Assembly (NCBI GenBank): GCA_900469965.1
Contig: UBZP01000014.1
Location: forward strand, 325,154 to 389,153
From: Hyphomicrobiales bacterium
Lineage (GTDB): Bacteria > Pseudomonadota > Alphaproteobacteria > Rhizobiales > Rhizobiaceae
Reading direction: 5' to 3'
Length of the DNA: 64,000 nucleotides
The position numbers were made by a program, and so were the translations under genes. Positions 46,560-55,726 of this stretch are shown in pieces (positions within the stretch are counted from its first letter, which is position 1; each line of letters starts with the position of its first letter). A model generated the notes under the pieces. That model searched no databases. It saw only the letters and a program-made list of their open reading frames with translations, and was not told the DNA's origin.

Positions 46560-48209
46560 ATGACTCAGATGACCCGGACCGAACAAACCCTTGCAGACCT
46601 GAACCAGCCGCGGCTGTGGACGGGCATCAACGCCTATCGGTCTGATCCGCTGCTCGTCGACGGCACGGCGTCGCTGCCGAAGGGGCTGCGCGACGAATTC
46701 GACGCGCTCGGCCGCCACGTCACCGCGCCCGAGGCGCAGGAACTGGCGCGGATGGCCAACGAATCGCCGCCGCAGTTGCGCACCCACGGCCCGCGCGGCG
46801 AGCGCCTCGACGTGGTCGATTTCCACCCGGCCTGGCACGCGCTGATGCGGCGCTCGATGACCACCGGCCTGCATTCGTCGATCTGGGAGAACCTTCCCGA
46901 CGAGAAGGGCAGGGCGCACAAGGCGCGCGCCGTCCGCTTCTACCTGACCGCCCAGCTCGAAAGCGGCCATCTCTGCCCGCTGACGATGACGAGCGCCTCG
47001 GTCGCGGCCATCTCCGCTTCGCCGGTCGTGCAGCGCGAGTGGGCCGGCCGGATCCTGTCGCGCAAGTACGACAGCACCAACCGCCCGGCCATGCAGAAGA
47101 GCGCCGTCACCATCGGCATGGGCATGACCGAGAAGCAGGGCGGCACCGACGTGCGCGCCAACACCTCCACCGCCGAGCGGGTGGGCGAGGGCATCTACCG
47201 TCTCAGTGGCCACAAGTGGTTCATGTCGGCGCCGATGAGCGATGCTTTCGTCATGCTGGCGCAGACCCGCGACGGCATCGGCTGCTTCCTCGTGCCGCGC
47301 CTCCTGGAGGACGGCACCGCCAACGGCCTGCGTTTCCAGCGGCTGAAGGACAAGATCGGCAACCGGTCCAACGCCTCCTCCGAGGTCGAGTTCAACGACA
47401 CCTTCGGTTTCCTGCTCGGCGCCCCGGATGCCGGCATCCGCACCATCCTCGACATGGTGACGCTGACCCGGCTCGACTGCGCGCTGGCCTCCAGCGGCAT
47501 CATGCGCGCCTCGCTCGCGGAAGCCGTGCACCATGCCCGCGGGCGCAAGGTCTTCGGCAAGAACCTCGTCGACCAGCCGATCATGACGCGCGTGCTCGCC
47601 GACATGGCGCTCGACGTCGCAGCAGCGACCGCGCTGTCGCTCCGGCTCGCCGAGGCCTTCGACCGCGCCCCCGTCAGCGGCGACGAGGCCGCCTATGCCC
47701 GGGTCATGACGCCGGTGACGAAATACTGGTGCTGCAAGATCGCGCCGGCGCTGATCTACGAGGCGATGGAGTGCATTGGCGGCAGCGGCTATGTCGAGGA
47801 GCGCCCGATCGCCCGCCACTACCGCGAGGCGCCGGTCAACGCGATCTGGGAAGGCTCGGGCAACGTGATGGCGCTGGATGTGCTGCGCGTTCTGTCGCGC
47901 GGTAAGGACCTGTTCGAATCCGTCTTCGCCGGCATCGCCCGCGATCTCGGTCCGTCGGGACGCAAGACGGTCGAGGTGCTGCGTGCGGCCACCTCACTTT
48001 GCGAGCGCGACGAGGGCGCCGCCCGCATGCTGGTCGAGCAGCTGGCGCTTTCGGCCGCCGCCGCCGAGCTCAACCGGATCGGGGCAGGGCGCATCGCCGA
48101 CGCCTTCGTCGAGACGCGCCTGGCCGCCGGCTGGCGTTCGACCTACGGCATGCTCGATTCCCGCTTTGATTCGGCCTACATCGTCGACCTGCTCTACCCG
48201 GCGGCGTAG
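46560..48209 (+). CDS. AidB-like acyl-CoA dehydrogenase (alkylation response type)
   Basis: 549 residues, longer than ordinary acyl-CoA dehydrogenases and close to AidB. The flavin-binding middle domain (G-M-G-M-T-E-K-Q-G-G-T-D-V-R, then H-K-W-F-M-S-A-P) and the E-C-I-G-G-S-G-Y-V-E-E-R helix match AidB-type proteins. In E. coli AidB is induced by alkylating agents and binds DNA. The start is uncertain between 46560 and the ATG at 46569; AGGA lies 10-13 bases upstream. The 3' end overlaps the convergent AEC transporter gene by 16 bases. Confidence 0.88.
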   Translation: MTQMTRTEQTLADLNQPRLWTGINAYRSDPLLVDGTASLPKGLRDEFDALGRHVTAPEAQELARMANESPPQLRTHGPRGERLDVVDFHPAWHALMRRSMTTGLHSSIWENLPDEKGRAHKARAVRFYLTAQLESGHLCPLTMTSASVAAISASPVVQREWAGRILSRKYDSTNRPAMQKSAVTIGMGMTEKQGGTDVRANTSTAERVGEGIYRLSGHKWFMSAPMSDAFVMLAQTRDGIGCFLVPRLLEDGTANGLRFQRLKDKIGNRSNASSEVEFNDTFGFLLGAPDAGIRTILDMVTLTRLDCALASSGIMRASLAEAVHHARGRKVFGKNLVDQPIMTRVLADMALDVAAATALSLRLAEAFDRAPVSGDEAAYARVMTPVTKYWCCKIAPALIYEAMECIGGSGYVEERPIARHYREAPVNAIWEGSGNVMALDVLRVLSRGKDLFESVFAGIARDLGPSGRKTVEVLRAATSLCERDEGAARMLVEQLALSAAAAELNRIGAGRIADAFVETRLAAGWRSTYGMLDSRFDSAYIVDLLYPAA

Positions 48210-49126
48210 GCGGCCAGCGTCAGCACGAGCGGGATCGTGAGGAACGAGGCCGCCGTCTGCAGCGTGGCGACGGAGGCGTAGAGCGGCGCGTCGCCGCCCA
48301 TCTGCTTGGCCAGAAGATAACCGTTCATCGCCGTCGGCACGCTGGCGCCGAGCGCGACGACGAGCAGCGCGTTGCCCTCTATCCCGAGCAGCCAGGCCGC
48401 ACTCACCATGACGAGCGGCATCGCAAACAGCTTCAGCGCGACCGACAGCAGCGCCACGCCGGTGGGGCGCAGGGCATCGGCGACGCGCAGGCCCGCGCCG
48501 ACCATGATCAGGCCGAGGCTCAGCGACGCCTCCGCCACCAGATCGATCGTCTCCATCACCGGCGCATAGAGGGAAATGCCGAGAAGGTTGAAGACCGCAC
48601 CCAGCGCCGAGGCCAGGACGAGCGGGTTGGTCAGCACCTTCGCCAGGAAGACGCGCACGTCGCGCGCGCCGCCGCCGAACCAGACGAGGATGCCGATATT
48701 GTAGAGATTGATGGGGATGATGATCAGCGTCATGATCAACGCCAGCATCCCGATCCCCTCCTGCCCATAGAGCTTGCCGGCGGTGGCGAGCGCCATGAAG
48801 CCGTTCCAGCGCGTCGAGGTCTGGAAGACGGTGGTGAAGGACGCGGCGGAGACGCCGGCCTTGCGGAAGAGCGGCCAGGCGAGAAGGATCGCCGCCGACA
48901 TCAGCGTCACCGAGCCGATGGAGGCGATGGCGAGCGTGCCCGCTTCCATGCCGGCGAAATCGGCCTGCGCGAGGGTGGAAAACAGCAGCGCGGGAAACAG
49001 GACGTAGAAGCCGAGCTGCTCCAGCCCCACCCAAAGGCCGTCGTCGATCTTCCGCCAGCGCTTGAGCACGGTGCCGAGGATGACCAGCAGGAAGACGGGG
49101 AGGATACTTTCGAAGACGACGAGCAT
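48194..49126 (-). CDS. AEC family transporter
   Basis: 310 residues with about ten hydrophobic helices in two inverted halves, matching the auxin-efflux-carrier-like family that includes malate/malonate permeases and MdcF. The characteristic G-A-S-V-P-T-A-M-N-G segment near 260 is present. The substrate is not predictable; organic acids are usual in bacteria. It shares a spacer with the small membrane proteins that carries TTAACC repeats and a CtrA-type site. Confidence 0.88.
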   Translation of the reverse strand: MLVVFESILPVFLLVILGTVLKRWRKIDDGLWVGLEQLGFYVLFPALLFSTLAQADFAGMEAGTLAIASIGSVTLMSAAILLAWPLFRKAGVSAASFTTVFQTSTRWNGFMALATAGKLYGQEGIGMLALIMTLIIIPINLYNIGILVWFGGGARDVRVFLAKVLTNPLVLASALGAVFNLLGISLYAPVMETIDLVAEASLSLGLIMVGAGLRVADALRPTGVALLSVALKLFAMPLVMVSAAWLLGIEGNALLVVALGASVPTAMNGYLLAKQMGGDAPLYASVATLQTAASFLTIPLVLTLAAYAAG

Positions 49127-49328
49127 GGGAGGGCCGGTATGCGAGAGGACCGATCCCTCATTTCACGACCGGGAACAAACGGCAATCCTGAAGGTTGTTT
49201 TTGTCGGCGGCGGCAGCCTTTTCGCAAGGGCGGCCGTCGCCGCGGCGGGCAGGCGGGTCGGTGTGGAAATTAACCTTAACCGGGGGTTTACGTTGCGTGT
49301 CCGAAGCGATCGATGGAAGGTGCTTCCA

Positions 49329-49343
49329 TTAATGTTTCGTTAA
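49329..49343 (+). promoter_or_regulatory. CtrA-type binding site
   Basis: TTAA-TGTTTCG-TTAA is an exact TTAA-N7-TTAA CtrA motif, followed by CC as in the TTAACC half-site. Two more TTAACC half-sites sit tandemly at 49270-49281. The site ends 17 bases before the start of a small membrane protein gene. CtrA control is inferred from motif only. Confidence 0.55.
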
Positions 49344-49360
49344 CCATCGGGGACGGCGCG

Positions 49361-49519
49361 ATGCCGAAATCGATCCTGATCGCGGCCATGACGGCCTTCT
49401 TCGCAGCGCTCGCGCTGGACATTGCCGTGCCGGCAGCCGTGCTGCTGGCGCTGGTGGCCGTCCGCGAACTCGGCCTGGAATTCGGTGGCGTCGTCGTCGG
49501 CGAGGAGAGAACGGCATGA
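49361..49519 (+). CDS. Small hydrophobic protein
   Basis: 52 residues from the ATG at 49361; the frame stays open to 49313. Residues about 5-35 are hydrophobic, long enough for one membrane helix with a kink at Pro. No family was recognised. It ends in an ATGA overlap with the following membrane protein, so the two are co-translated. A CtrA-type site lies just upstream. Confidence 0.6.
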   Translation: MPKSILIAAMTAFFAALALDIAVPAAVLLALVAVRELGLEFGGVVVGEERTA

Positions 49520-49854
49520 AGTGGTTCCTGATCCTCTGGGCCGGCCCGATCGCGCTGCTCGGCAGCTGGTATGGCCTTTCCTACTACGACATGAGCTTCG
49601 GCATCTTCATGCTCACCCGCGACGCCCACGACCTGGTGTTCCGCGTCTACGGCCATGTGCTGGGCATGCCGCCCGAGACCATCCCGCCGCTCGTGGCCCG
49701 CGCCATCGTCGTCGACAGCCTGTTCGTCTTCGCCATCATCGCCTTCCGCAAGCGAAAGCGCATCGCGGCCTGGTGGCAGCGCCGGCGCGACGCGGGCGAG
49801 GGTGCGCCGGCTCAGGATCTGCCGAGCGCCGAGAGCCTGTCCAACGCGCCTTGA
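49516..49854 (+). CDS. Small two-helix membrane protein (DUF6105-like)
   Basis: 112 residues. A first helix starts directly at the N-terminus ([11 protein letters not shown]), then a conserved-looking Tyr-rich turn ([12 protein letters not shown]) and a second helix near 65-80 ending in basic residues (R-K-R-K-R). I recall this pattern from an uncharacterised Rhizobiales family, DUF6105, but cannot verify the number. Its last 43 bases overlap the convergent ruvX gene. Confidence 0.7.
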   Translation: MKWFLILWAGPIALLGSWYGLSYYDMSFGIFMLTRDAHDLVFRVYGHVLGMPPETIPPLVARAIVVDSLFVFAIIAFRKRKRIAAWWQRRRDAGEGAPAQDLPSAESLSNAP

Positions 49855-50285
49855 AGGATGAAGGAGGCGGCGGCCGAATCGATCCGCTCCGCCCGCTTCT
49901 TCCGCGATACGTCCATCTCGATCAGCGTCCTCTCGGCCGCGACCGTCGACAGCCGCTCGTCCCAGTAGACGAACGGAATGTCGGTTCTCTCGCTCATCGA
50001 GCGCACGAAGGCGCGCGTGGCCTGTACCCGCGGTCCCGCGCTGCCGTCCATGTTCATCGGCAGGCCGATCACGAAGGCGGCGATCCGCTCCCTCTCCGCA
50101 AATGCCAGCAGCGCCTCCGCGTCGATCCCGAGCTTTACCCGCTTCAAGACCGGCCGCGGCGTGGCCAGCCGCCGTCCGAGGTCGGAGACCGACAGGCCGA
50201 TCGTCTTCGTGCCGAGATCGAGGCCGGCGATCGGCTGGCCGGGCTCGAGCAGCGCCGCGAGTTCTTCGATCGTCACCGTCGCCAT
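49812..50285 (-). CDS. ruvX: Holliday junction resolvase-like RuvX (YqgF)
   Basis: 157 residues with an RNase H fold. Three acidic positions are present: G-L-D-L-G-T-K near 20-27, D-E-R-L-S-T near 108-113 and I-D-S-A-A-A near 135-140. The conserved G-L-P-M-N-M-D-G loop is also there. Known YqgF proteins process the 5' end of pre-16S rRNA, and resolvase activity has been proposed. Its 3' end overlaps the small membrane protein gene on the other strand. Confidence 0.93.
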   Translation of the reverse strand: MATVTIEELAALLEPGQPIAGLDLGTKTIGLSVSDLGRRLATPRPVLKRVKLGIDAEALLAFAERERIAAFVIGLPMNMDGSAGPRVQATRAFVRSMSERTDIPFVYWDERLSTVAAERTLIEMDVSRKKRAERIDSAAASFILQGALDRLSALGRS

Positions 50286-50295
50286 GCGGATGCGC

Positions 50296-50601
50296 TCACC
50301 GTTTGCGGACGAATTCGGTGCGCAGCACCAGGCCCTTGATCGTCTCGTGGCGGCAGTCGATTTCCTCCGGGTTGTCGGTGAGGCGGATCGACCGGATGAC
50401 CGTGCCCTGCTTCAGCGTCGTGTTCGTGCCCTTGACCTTCAGGTCCTTGACGAGGGTGACGCTGTCGCCGTCGGCGAGCAGGTTGCCGGCCGAATCGCGC
50501 GCGACAGGCTGGCTCGCGGCGGCCGCTGCGGCCACCTCGGAGGCCGGGCGCCAATCGCCGGTTGCTTCGTCATAGATGTAGTCGTCGTCATCGGGCGTCA
50601 T
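50296..50601 (-). CDS. PhnA-domain protein lacking the zinc ribbon
   Basis: 101 residues; the ATG at 50601 has a GGAG 7 bases upstream and is preferred to 50613. The C-terminal ~70 residues ([23 protein letters not shown]) are the PhnA/YjdM SH3-like domain. The usual N-terminal zinc ribbon is replaced by an acidic D-D-D-D-Y-I-Y-D-E stretch and an Ala linker. Despite the name, the family is not shown to act on phosphonates generally. It lies 10 bases before ruvX. Confidence 0.82.
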   Translation of the reverse strand: MTPDDDDYIYDEATGDWRPASEVAAAAAASQPVARDSAGNLLADGDSVTLVKDLKVKGTNTTLKQGTVIRSIRLTDNPEEIDCRHETIKGLVLRTEFVRKR

Positions 50602-50794
50602 GCTTGTCTCCATCGGGAAGCTTGGATAATGCTGGAACCAGGCGAGTTTTCCGGGCCGGTTTCCGGGATCGCCGAGCGCCCGCCACCGGTACGGTCCGTC
50701 TCCGCTGCCAAAGCGGGATTCCAATCATCCGAGCTGCAGAAATGCGTGCCATGCTCTATGCCATTTGCTGGCGGAAGTACAACGGGAGAATATC

Positions 50795-51499
50795 ATGAAG
50801 ATCACCTGGCTCGGCCACGCCGCGTTTCGGATCGAGACGGGCAAGGCCAAGATCCTGATCGATCCGTTCTTCACCGGAAACCCGTCCTTCGACACGGCGA
50901 AGCGCAAGGAGGCGACCGCCGGCCTGACGCACATCCTCCTGACCCACGGCCACGGCGATCACGTCGGCGACACCGTCGCGATCGCCAGGGAGACCGGCGC
51001 CACCGTGCTGGCGAACGCCGACCTCGCTGCCTGGCTGAGCACCAAGGGCGTCAAGAAGCTCGAGATGGGCAACACCGGCGGCACCGTGCATTTCGACGGC
51101 TTCTCGACCACCTTCGTCAACGCGCTGCATTCGTCGGCGCAGATCACCGAGGACGGCGTCTCCCATTCGCTCGGCAGCGCCAACGGCCTGGTGCTGCATT
51201 TCGAGGACGAGCCCACGCTTTACCACATGGGCGACACCGACATCTTCTCCGACATGGCGCTGGTGCACGAGTTGCACGAGCCGGAGATCGGGCTGGTGCC
51301 GATCGGCGACCGCTTCACCATGGGCGGCGCGGTGGCGGCCCTTGCCTGCCAGCGCTACTTCAAGTTCGGCACCGTCCTGCCCTGCCACTACGGCACCTTC
51401 CCGATCATCGATCAGACGGCCGACACCTTCGTGAGCGGGATGGACGGCGCCAAGACCAAGGTCGAGGTGCCGAAGGTGGGGGACGTGGTGTCGCGTTGA
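50795..51499 (+). CDS. UPF0173 metal-dependent hydrolase
   Basis: 234 residues from an ATG with GGGAGA upstream. The metallo-beta-lactamase fold motif T-H-G-H-G-D-H is at about 50-56, with a second metal site in H-M-G-D-T-D and the late P-C-H-Y-G-T. The start [11 protein letters not shown] and the length match UPF0173. It is a zinc hydrolase of unknown substrate. It diverges from the PhnA-domain gene. Confidence 0.92.
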   Translation: MKITWLGHAAFRIETGKAKILIDPFFTGNPSFDTAKRKEATAGLTHILLTHGHGDHVGDTVAIARETGATVLANADLAAWLSTKGVKKLEMGNTGGTVHFDGFSTTFVNALHSSAQITEDGVSHSLGSANGLVLHFEDEPTLYHMGDTDIFSDMALVHELHEPEIGLVPIGDRFTMGGAVAALACQRYFKFGTVLPCHYGTFPIIDQTADTFVSGMDGAKTKVEVPKVGDVVSR

Positions 51500-51556
51500 C
51501 ATGCGCGCATGAGCAGTATCGTTTCTCCCCGCAGGGTCGCTATGCGGGGAGACGAC

Positions 51557-52084
51557 ATGGACGGTAGAGACAAGCACGCAATCCATTCCACATTGAGGGA
51601 GAACATCGTCGAGCACCTTTTTGCCGGGGACCTGCTCAGGAGGCTGTGGCAAAGGGGTATAGTCGATGCGGAAATATTGAAGAGCGAGTTTGACGCGGGC
51701 GGCTACGATCTCGTTCTTTCATGCCGGCATGTGACGCGCCACATCCAGCTGAAAGTCAGTCGCCGCGGCGGTTCTCGCAGCAGCATCAATGTCAGCGAGC
51801 GGCTCGCGGAAAAGCCGAGCGGCTGTGTCGTCTGGATCATCGTCGACGATGATCTCAATTTCCAAGGATACCGATGGTTCGGCGATTCGGCGGGAGGACC
51901 ACTGCCCTCTATAGCGGATATGAAGATCCTGAAGCATACGAAGGCGAACGCCCAGGGCGTCAAGAACGAACGAGTAGGGCATCGTGTGGTCAAGCAGAGC
52001 AATTTTGTGACGATCAACCAGATGGACGAGTTGCTGGAACGACTGCTCGGTGGAGCGATATGGGCCGATACGCCCGTTGCATAG
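51557..52084 (+). CDS. Orphan PD-(D/E)XK nuclease-like protein
   Basis: 175 residues; the ATG at 51557 follows GGGGAG by 5 bases. I do not recognise the family. Residues 44-66 read E44, G-Y-D51-L-V-L, then I-Q64-L-K66-V-S. This fits the D…(Q/E)-x-K core of PD-(D/E)XK nucleases, with a helix bearing E15/E19 before it. The rest is mixed alpha/beta. The gene is visibly AT-richer than its neighbours and sits alone between UPF0173 and gatC, suggesting recent acquisition. It could be a stray restriction or defence nuclease, but no methylase or partner is adjacent. Confidence 0.6.
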   Translation: MDGRDKHAIHSTLRENIVEHLFAGDLLRRLWQRGIVDAEILKSEFDAGGYDLVLSCRHVTRHIQLKVSRRGGSRSSINVSERLAEKPSGCVVWIIVDDDLNFQGYRWFGDSAGGPLPSIADMKILKHTKANAQGVKNERVGHRVVKQSNFVTINQMDELLERLLGGAIWADTPVA

Positions 52085-52135
52085 GCTCGACAGGGCCTTT
52101 ATAGCGGGAGGAAAATTTCCGACCGGAGTATGCCG

Positions 52136-52423
52136 ATGTCTGTCGATCTTGCCACCGTCAAGCGGGTGGCCCACCTTGCCCGTATCGCGGTCAGTGAAGA
52201 GGAAGCCCAGCGCATGATGGGCGAACTGAACGGCATCCTCGGCTTCGTCGAGCAACTGGGCGAGGTCGACGTCACCGGCGTCGAGCCGATGACCTCGGTG
52301 ATGCCGATGGCCATGAAGGAGCGCGACGACGCGGTCACCGACGGCAACAAGGCCGAGGACGTGGTCGCCAATGCGCCGGTCTCCGACCGCAACTTCTTCC
52401 TCGTGCCCAAGGTCGTGGAGTAA
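52136..52423 (+). CDS. gatC: Asp-tRNA(Asn)/Glu-tRNA(Gln) amidotransferase subunit C
   Basis: 95 residues, the standard rhizobial length. The ATG at 52136 has GGAG at a 7-base spacing; the ATG two codons earlier lies too close to it. GatC stabilises the GatA-GatB complex that amidates misacylated Glu-tRNA(Gln) and Asp-tRNA(Asn). The core [10 protein letters not shown] and the closing F-F-L-V-P-K-V-V-E are conserved. It is followed by a GNAT gene and gatA on the same strand. Confidence 0.96.
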   Translation: MSVDLATVKRVAHLARIAVSEEEAQRMMGELNGILGFVEQLGEVDVTGVEPMTSVMPMAMKERDDAVTDGNKAEDVVANAPVSDRNFFLVPKVVE

Positions 52424-52427
52424 GCCC

Positions 52428-52907
52428 TTGGCCTTCACGATCGCCGTCGAAAGCCCGCTGCAGGACGAGGTGCGTGCGCTCATCGCCGAGCTGAACGCGG
52501 TTCTGCTGACGCTGTCGCCGCCCGAGGCCTGCTACCACCTGACGGTGGAGCAGATGGCCGAGCCGGGCGTCACCGTCTGGATCGCCCGCGACGAGGGCGG
52601 TGCCGCGATCGGCTGCGGTGCGCTGAAGCGGCATACCGCCGGAACCGGCGAGGTCAAGCGGATGTACACCCGGCCGCAATGGCAGGGCAGGGGCGTCGGC
52701 CGGGCGATCCTGGCCGAGATCGTCGCCGCCGCCGAGACGGACGGGCTTTCGAACCTCGTGCTCGAGACCGGCGACCGCCATCCCGCCGCCTGGGCGATCT
52801 ACGAGAAGGCCGGCTTCTCCCGCTGCGGCCCGGTGCTCGACTATCCGGAAAGCCCCTATTCGATATTCTACCAGAAGCAGCTTGGACGTGCCTCCAGCGC
52901 TGCGTGA
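52428..52907 (+). CDS. GNAT family N-acetyltransferase within the gat operon
   Basis: 159 residues from a TTG 4 bases after the gatC stop, with GGAG 8 bases upstream; the frame is open further back inside gatC without meaning. The acetyl-CoA motif Q-W-Q-G-R-G-V-G-R-A-I is near 85-95, followed by the L-E-T-G…A-W-A-I-Y-E-K-A-G-F segment. The substrate is unknown. Its place between gatC and gatA suggests co-expression with tRNA amidation rather than a proven functional link. Confidence 0.88.
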   Translation: MAFTIAVESPLQDEVRALIAELNAVLLTLSPPEACYHLTVEQMAEPGVTVWIARDEGGAAIGCGALKRHTAGTGEVKRMYTRPQWQGRGVGRAILAEIVAAAETDGLSNLVLETGDRHPAAWAIYEKAGFSRCGPVLDYPESPYSIFYQKQLGRASSAA

Positions 52908-52925
52908 CCCGAAAAAGATAGAGCC

Positions 52926-54407
52926 ATGACCGACCTGACCCGCCTGACCATTGCCGAAGCCCGCGAGAAGCTCGGCGCCAAGGAGATCACCGCCGTCGAG
53001 CTGACGGAGGCCTATCTGTCGGCGATCGATGCCGCCAACGGCACGCTGAACGCCTACGTCGCGGTGACGCCGGAGAAGGCGCGCGAGATGGCCAGGGCCT
53101 CGGACGCCCGCATCGCCGAGGGCAAGGCCGGCGCGCTGGAGGGTATCCCGCTCGGCATCAAGGACCTGTTCGGCACCCGCGACGTCCACACCCAGGCCTG
53201 CAGCCACATCCTCGACGGCTTCAAGCCGAAGTACGAATCGACCGTCACCCAGAACCTCTGGAACGACGGTGCCGTCATGCTCGGCAAGCTGAACATGGAC
53301 GAGTTCGCGATGGGCTCGTCGAACGAGACCTCCTATTACGGTCCGGTCAAGAACCCCTGGCGCGCCAAGGGCTCCAACCTCGACCTCGTGCCCGGCGGCT
53401 CCTCGGGCGGCTCGGCCGCAGCTGTCGCCGCCTTCCTCTGCGCCGGCGCCACCGCCACCGATACCGGCGGCTCGATCCGCCAACCGGCCGCCTTCACCGG
53501 CACCGTCGGCATCAAGCCGACCTACGGCCGCTGCTCGCGCTGGGGTGTCGTCGCCTTCGCCTCCTCGCTCGACCAGGCCGGTCCGATCGCCCGCGACGTC
53601 CGCGACGCGGCGATCCTCCTGAAGTCGATGGCCTCCGTCGACGCCAAGGACACCACCTCCGTCGACCTGCCGGTGCCGGACTACGAGAAGGCGATCGGCC
53701 AGTCGGTCAGGGGCATGAAGATCGGCATTCCGAAGGAATACCGCGTCGACGGCATGCCCGAAGAGATCGAGGCGCTCTGGCAGCAGGGCATCGCCTGGCT
53801 GAAGGACGCCGGCGCCGAGATCGTCGACATCACCCTGCCGCACACGAAATACGCGCTGCCGGCCTATTACATCGTGGCGCCGGCCGAGGCGTCCTCGAAC
53901 CTCGCCCGCTACGACGGCGTCCGCTACGGCCTGCGCGTCGACGGCAAGGACATCGTCGACATGTACGAGAAGACCCGCGCCGCCGGTTTCGGCAAGGAGG
54001 TCAAGCGCCGCATCATGATCGGCACCTACGTGCTTTCGGCCGGCTACTACGACGCCTACTACCTGCAGGCGCAGAAGGTCCGCACGCTGATCAAGCGCGA
54101 CTTCGAACTCGCCTTCGACGCCGGCGTCGATGCGATCCTGACGCCGGCGACCCCGTCGTCCGCCTTCGGCATCGCCGACGAGGACCTCGCGTCCGATCCA
54201 GTCAAGATGTACCTGAACGACATCTTCACGGTGACGGTGAACATGGCGGGCCTGCCGGGCATCGCCGTTCCCGCCGGCCTCGACCACAAGGGCCTGCCGC
54301 TCGGCCTGCAGCTGATCGGCAAGCCCTTCGAGGAGGAGACGCTGTTCAAGACCGCCCACGTCATCGAGAAGGCCGCCGGCCGGTTCTCGCCGCAGAAGTG
54401 GTGGTAG
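52926..54407 (+). CDS. gatA: Glutamyl-tRNA(Gln) amidotransferase subunit A
   Basis: 493 residues. The amidase triad is intact: K79 (L-G-I-K-D), cis-Ser S159 (P-G-G-S-S-G-G-S) and nucleophile S183 (D-T-G-G-S-I-R). GatA releases ammonia from glutamine or asparagine and channels it to GatB. It lies 18 bases after the GNAT gene. gatB is 2.2 kb downstream, beyond an accessory block of TA, GNAT and small genes. Confidence 0.97.
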   Translation: MTDLTRLTIAEAREKLGAKEITAVELTEAYLSAIDAANGTLNAYVAVTPEKAREMARASDARIAEGKAGALEGIPLGIKDLFGTRDVHTQACSHILDGFKPKYESTVTQNLWNDGAVMLGKLNMDEFAMGSSNETSYYGPVKNPWRAKGSNLDLVPGGSSGGSAAAVAAFLCAGATATDTGGSIRQPAAFTGTVGIKPTYGRCSRWGVVAFASSLDQAGPIARDVRDAAILLKSMASVDAKDTTSVDLPVPDYEKAIGQSVRGMKIGIPKEYRVDGMPEEIEALWQQGIAWLKDAGAEIVDITLPHTKYALPAYYIVAPAEASSNLARYDGVRYGLRVDGKDIVDMYEKTRAAGFGKEVKRRIMIGTYVLSAGYYDAYYLQAQKVRTLIKRDFELAFDAGVDAILTPATPSSAFGIADEDLASDPVKMYLNDIFTVTVNMAGLPGIAVPAGLDHKGLPLGLQLIGKPFEEETLFKTAHVIEKAAGRFSPQKWW

Positions 54408-54413
54408 GGGACG

Positions 54414-54716
54414 TCAAGCGGCTGCGTCGGTGGCTTTCACCACTGGCGCAATGCCGATGCCGAGTGCGTTCAGCACCTTGACGATCGTGGCGAACTCCGG
54501 GTTTCCCTCACCGCTGAGGGCGCGATAGAGAGCGGCGCGGGACATGCCGACATCGCGGGCAAGCTGGCTCATGTTGCGGGCGCGTGCGACGATGCCGACG
54601 CAGCGGGCAATATGCGCCGGGTCGCCGCTCTCGAAGGCAGCTGCCATGAACTCGCGGACCTCCTCCTCGCTGTCGAGATACTCGGCGGCATCGAATGGCC
54701 TAGTCTTGAGGGTCAT
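54414..54716 (-). CDS. HigA-like antitoxin (addiction module antidote)
   Basis: 100 residues. The Cro/C1-like helix-turn-helix is at about 55-90 (M-S-Q-L-A-R-D-V-G-M-S-R-A-A-L-Y-R-A-L-S). The first ~50 residues begin M-T-L-K-T-R-P-F-D-A-A-E-Y-L, typical of antidotes paired with RelE/HigB 'killer' proteins. Its start lies inside the 3' end of the toxin gene (17-base overlap), giving the toxin-first order usual for this group. Confidence 0.88.
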   Translation of the reverse strand: MTLKTRPFDAAEYLDSEEEVREFMAAAFESGDPAHIARCVGIVARARNMSQLARDVGMSRAALYRALSGEGNPEFATIVKVLNALGIGIAPVVKATDAAA

Positions 54717-55017
54717 CGGCGTCCTCCTTCCATTGTCTTGCAAGCCGTTTGGCCTTCGCTATGTCGGCTCCCTGCGTTGATTTGTCGCCTCCGCACAGCA
54801 GGATGATCAGAATGCTGCCCTGCTGCAGGAAATAGACGCGATAGCCAGGGCCATAGGTGATCCGCATCTCCGAGACGCCGGATCCAACGGGCTTGACGTC
54901 ACCCAGGTTTCCCGCCTCCGCACGGACGATGCGATCGATGATGCGGCTTGCGGCGCGACGATCTCGCAATCCCTTGAGCCATCTATCGAACACCTCGGTC
55001 GTGCGGACAACGAGCAT
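54700..55017 (-). CDS. RelE/HigB-type toxin (addiction module killer protein)
   Basis: 105 residues. It opens with V-V-R-T-T-E-V-F-D-R-W-L-K-G-L-R-D. The RelE-fold strand G-V-S-E-M-R-I-T-Y-G-P-G-Y-R-V-Y-F lies in the middle, and C-G-G-D-K-S-T-Q near 80-87, all hallmarks of this subfamily. Members cleave mRNA on the ribosome. It is transcribed with the downstream antitoxin from a promoter containing a 32-bp inverted repeat. Confidence 0.88.
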   Translation of the reverse strand: MLVVRTTEVFDRWLKGLRDRRAASRIIDRIVRAEAGNLGDVKPVGSGVSEMRITYGPGYRVYFLQQGSILIILLCGGDKSTQGADIAKAKRLARQWKEDADDPQD

Positions 55018-55018
55018 G

Positions 55019-55050
55019 GCGCATATGTATCCTATAGGGTACAGATGCGC
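55019..55050. promoter_or_regulatory. Operator of the HigB/HigA-like module
   Basis: A 14-bp inverted repeat with two mismatches (GCGCATaTGTAtCC … GGgTACAgATGCGC) around a 4-base TATA centre. It abuts the toxin start codon, covers the likely -10 region, and is a probable site for antitoxin autorepression. Confidence 0.65.
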
Positions 55051-55152
55051 AAGGCGGGGTTCGATGAGCCGTCCCTGCGGTTGTGTCTCGGTCGCCCCTC
55101 TCGCCAAGCGGCGATTCGGATGGTTTGATGCGTCCGAACGGGAGCCGGCTTG

Positions 55153-55665
55153 ATGACGACCATTCGATATGCACATGGCGACGACGTCCCCGCATTGGCC
55201 GAGATCGGCATGCGGGCCTGGGAACAGGCGGTGACGGGGGTCGCCGACCTGAACGCGCTGCGCGACAATGCGCGCCTGGCGTTTTTGCAGTTCCTGTCGG
55301 CGAACTGGGTCAAGGTCATCGTCGCCGAGGACGGCGGACGCATCGCCGGCTGGGCGGCGCGCGAGAAGCTCGACGAGGAGATCACCGACCTCTGGGTCGA
55401 TCCGTCGATGCAGCGCCGAGGGATCGGCACGGCCCTGCTTGCCGCCGTCGAGGACGAGATGCGGGGAGCCGACCACGAGGCGGCAACGCTCCAGACGCAT
55501 GCGCGCAATGCGGCGGCACTCGCCTTCTTCCGCAAGCGGGACTACGCGGTCAGCTGGCTGTCCGTCGCCTATTCGCCGAAGCTCGACAGGAACGTGGAAT
55601 CGGTCGGCCTGCGACGGCAGTTGGTGGAGGACACGCCGATCGGCTACGGGCCGGGCGGCTTCTGA
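55153..55665 (+). CDS. GNAT family N-acetyltransferase
   Basis: 170 residues from an ATG with GGAG 8 bases upstream. The acetyl-CoA loop Q-R-R-G-I-G-T-A-L-L lies near 88-97, followed by A-R-N-A-A-A-L-A-F-F-R-K-R. It diverges from the toxin-antitoxin module and shares its 135-bp spacer. The substrate is unknown. Confidence 0.88.
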   Translation: MTTIRYAHGDDVPALAEIGMRAWEQAVTGVADLNALRDNARLAFLQFLSANWVKVIVAEDGGRIAGWAAREKLDEEITDLWVDPSMQRRGIGTALLAAVEDEMRGADHEAATLQTHARNAAALAFFRKRDYAVSWLSVAYSPKLDRNVESVGLRRQLVEDTPIGYGPGGF

Positions 55666-55726
55666 GCCTTCCGGACGACGCCGCGCCGGCAGGCATGCGC
55701 GACGACCGGGGCCGCGCATGCCGTTG

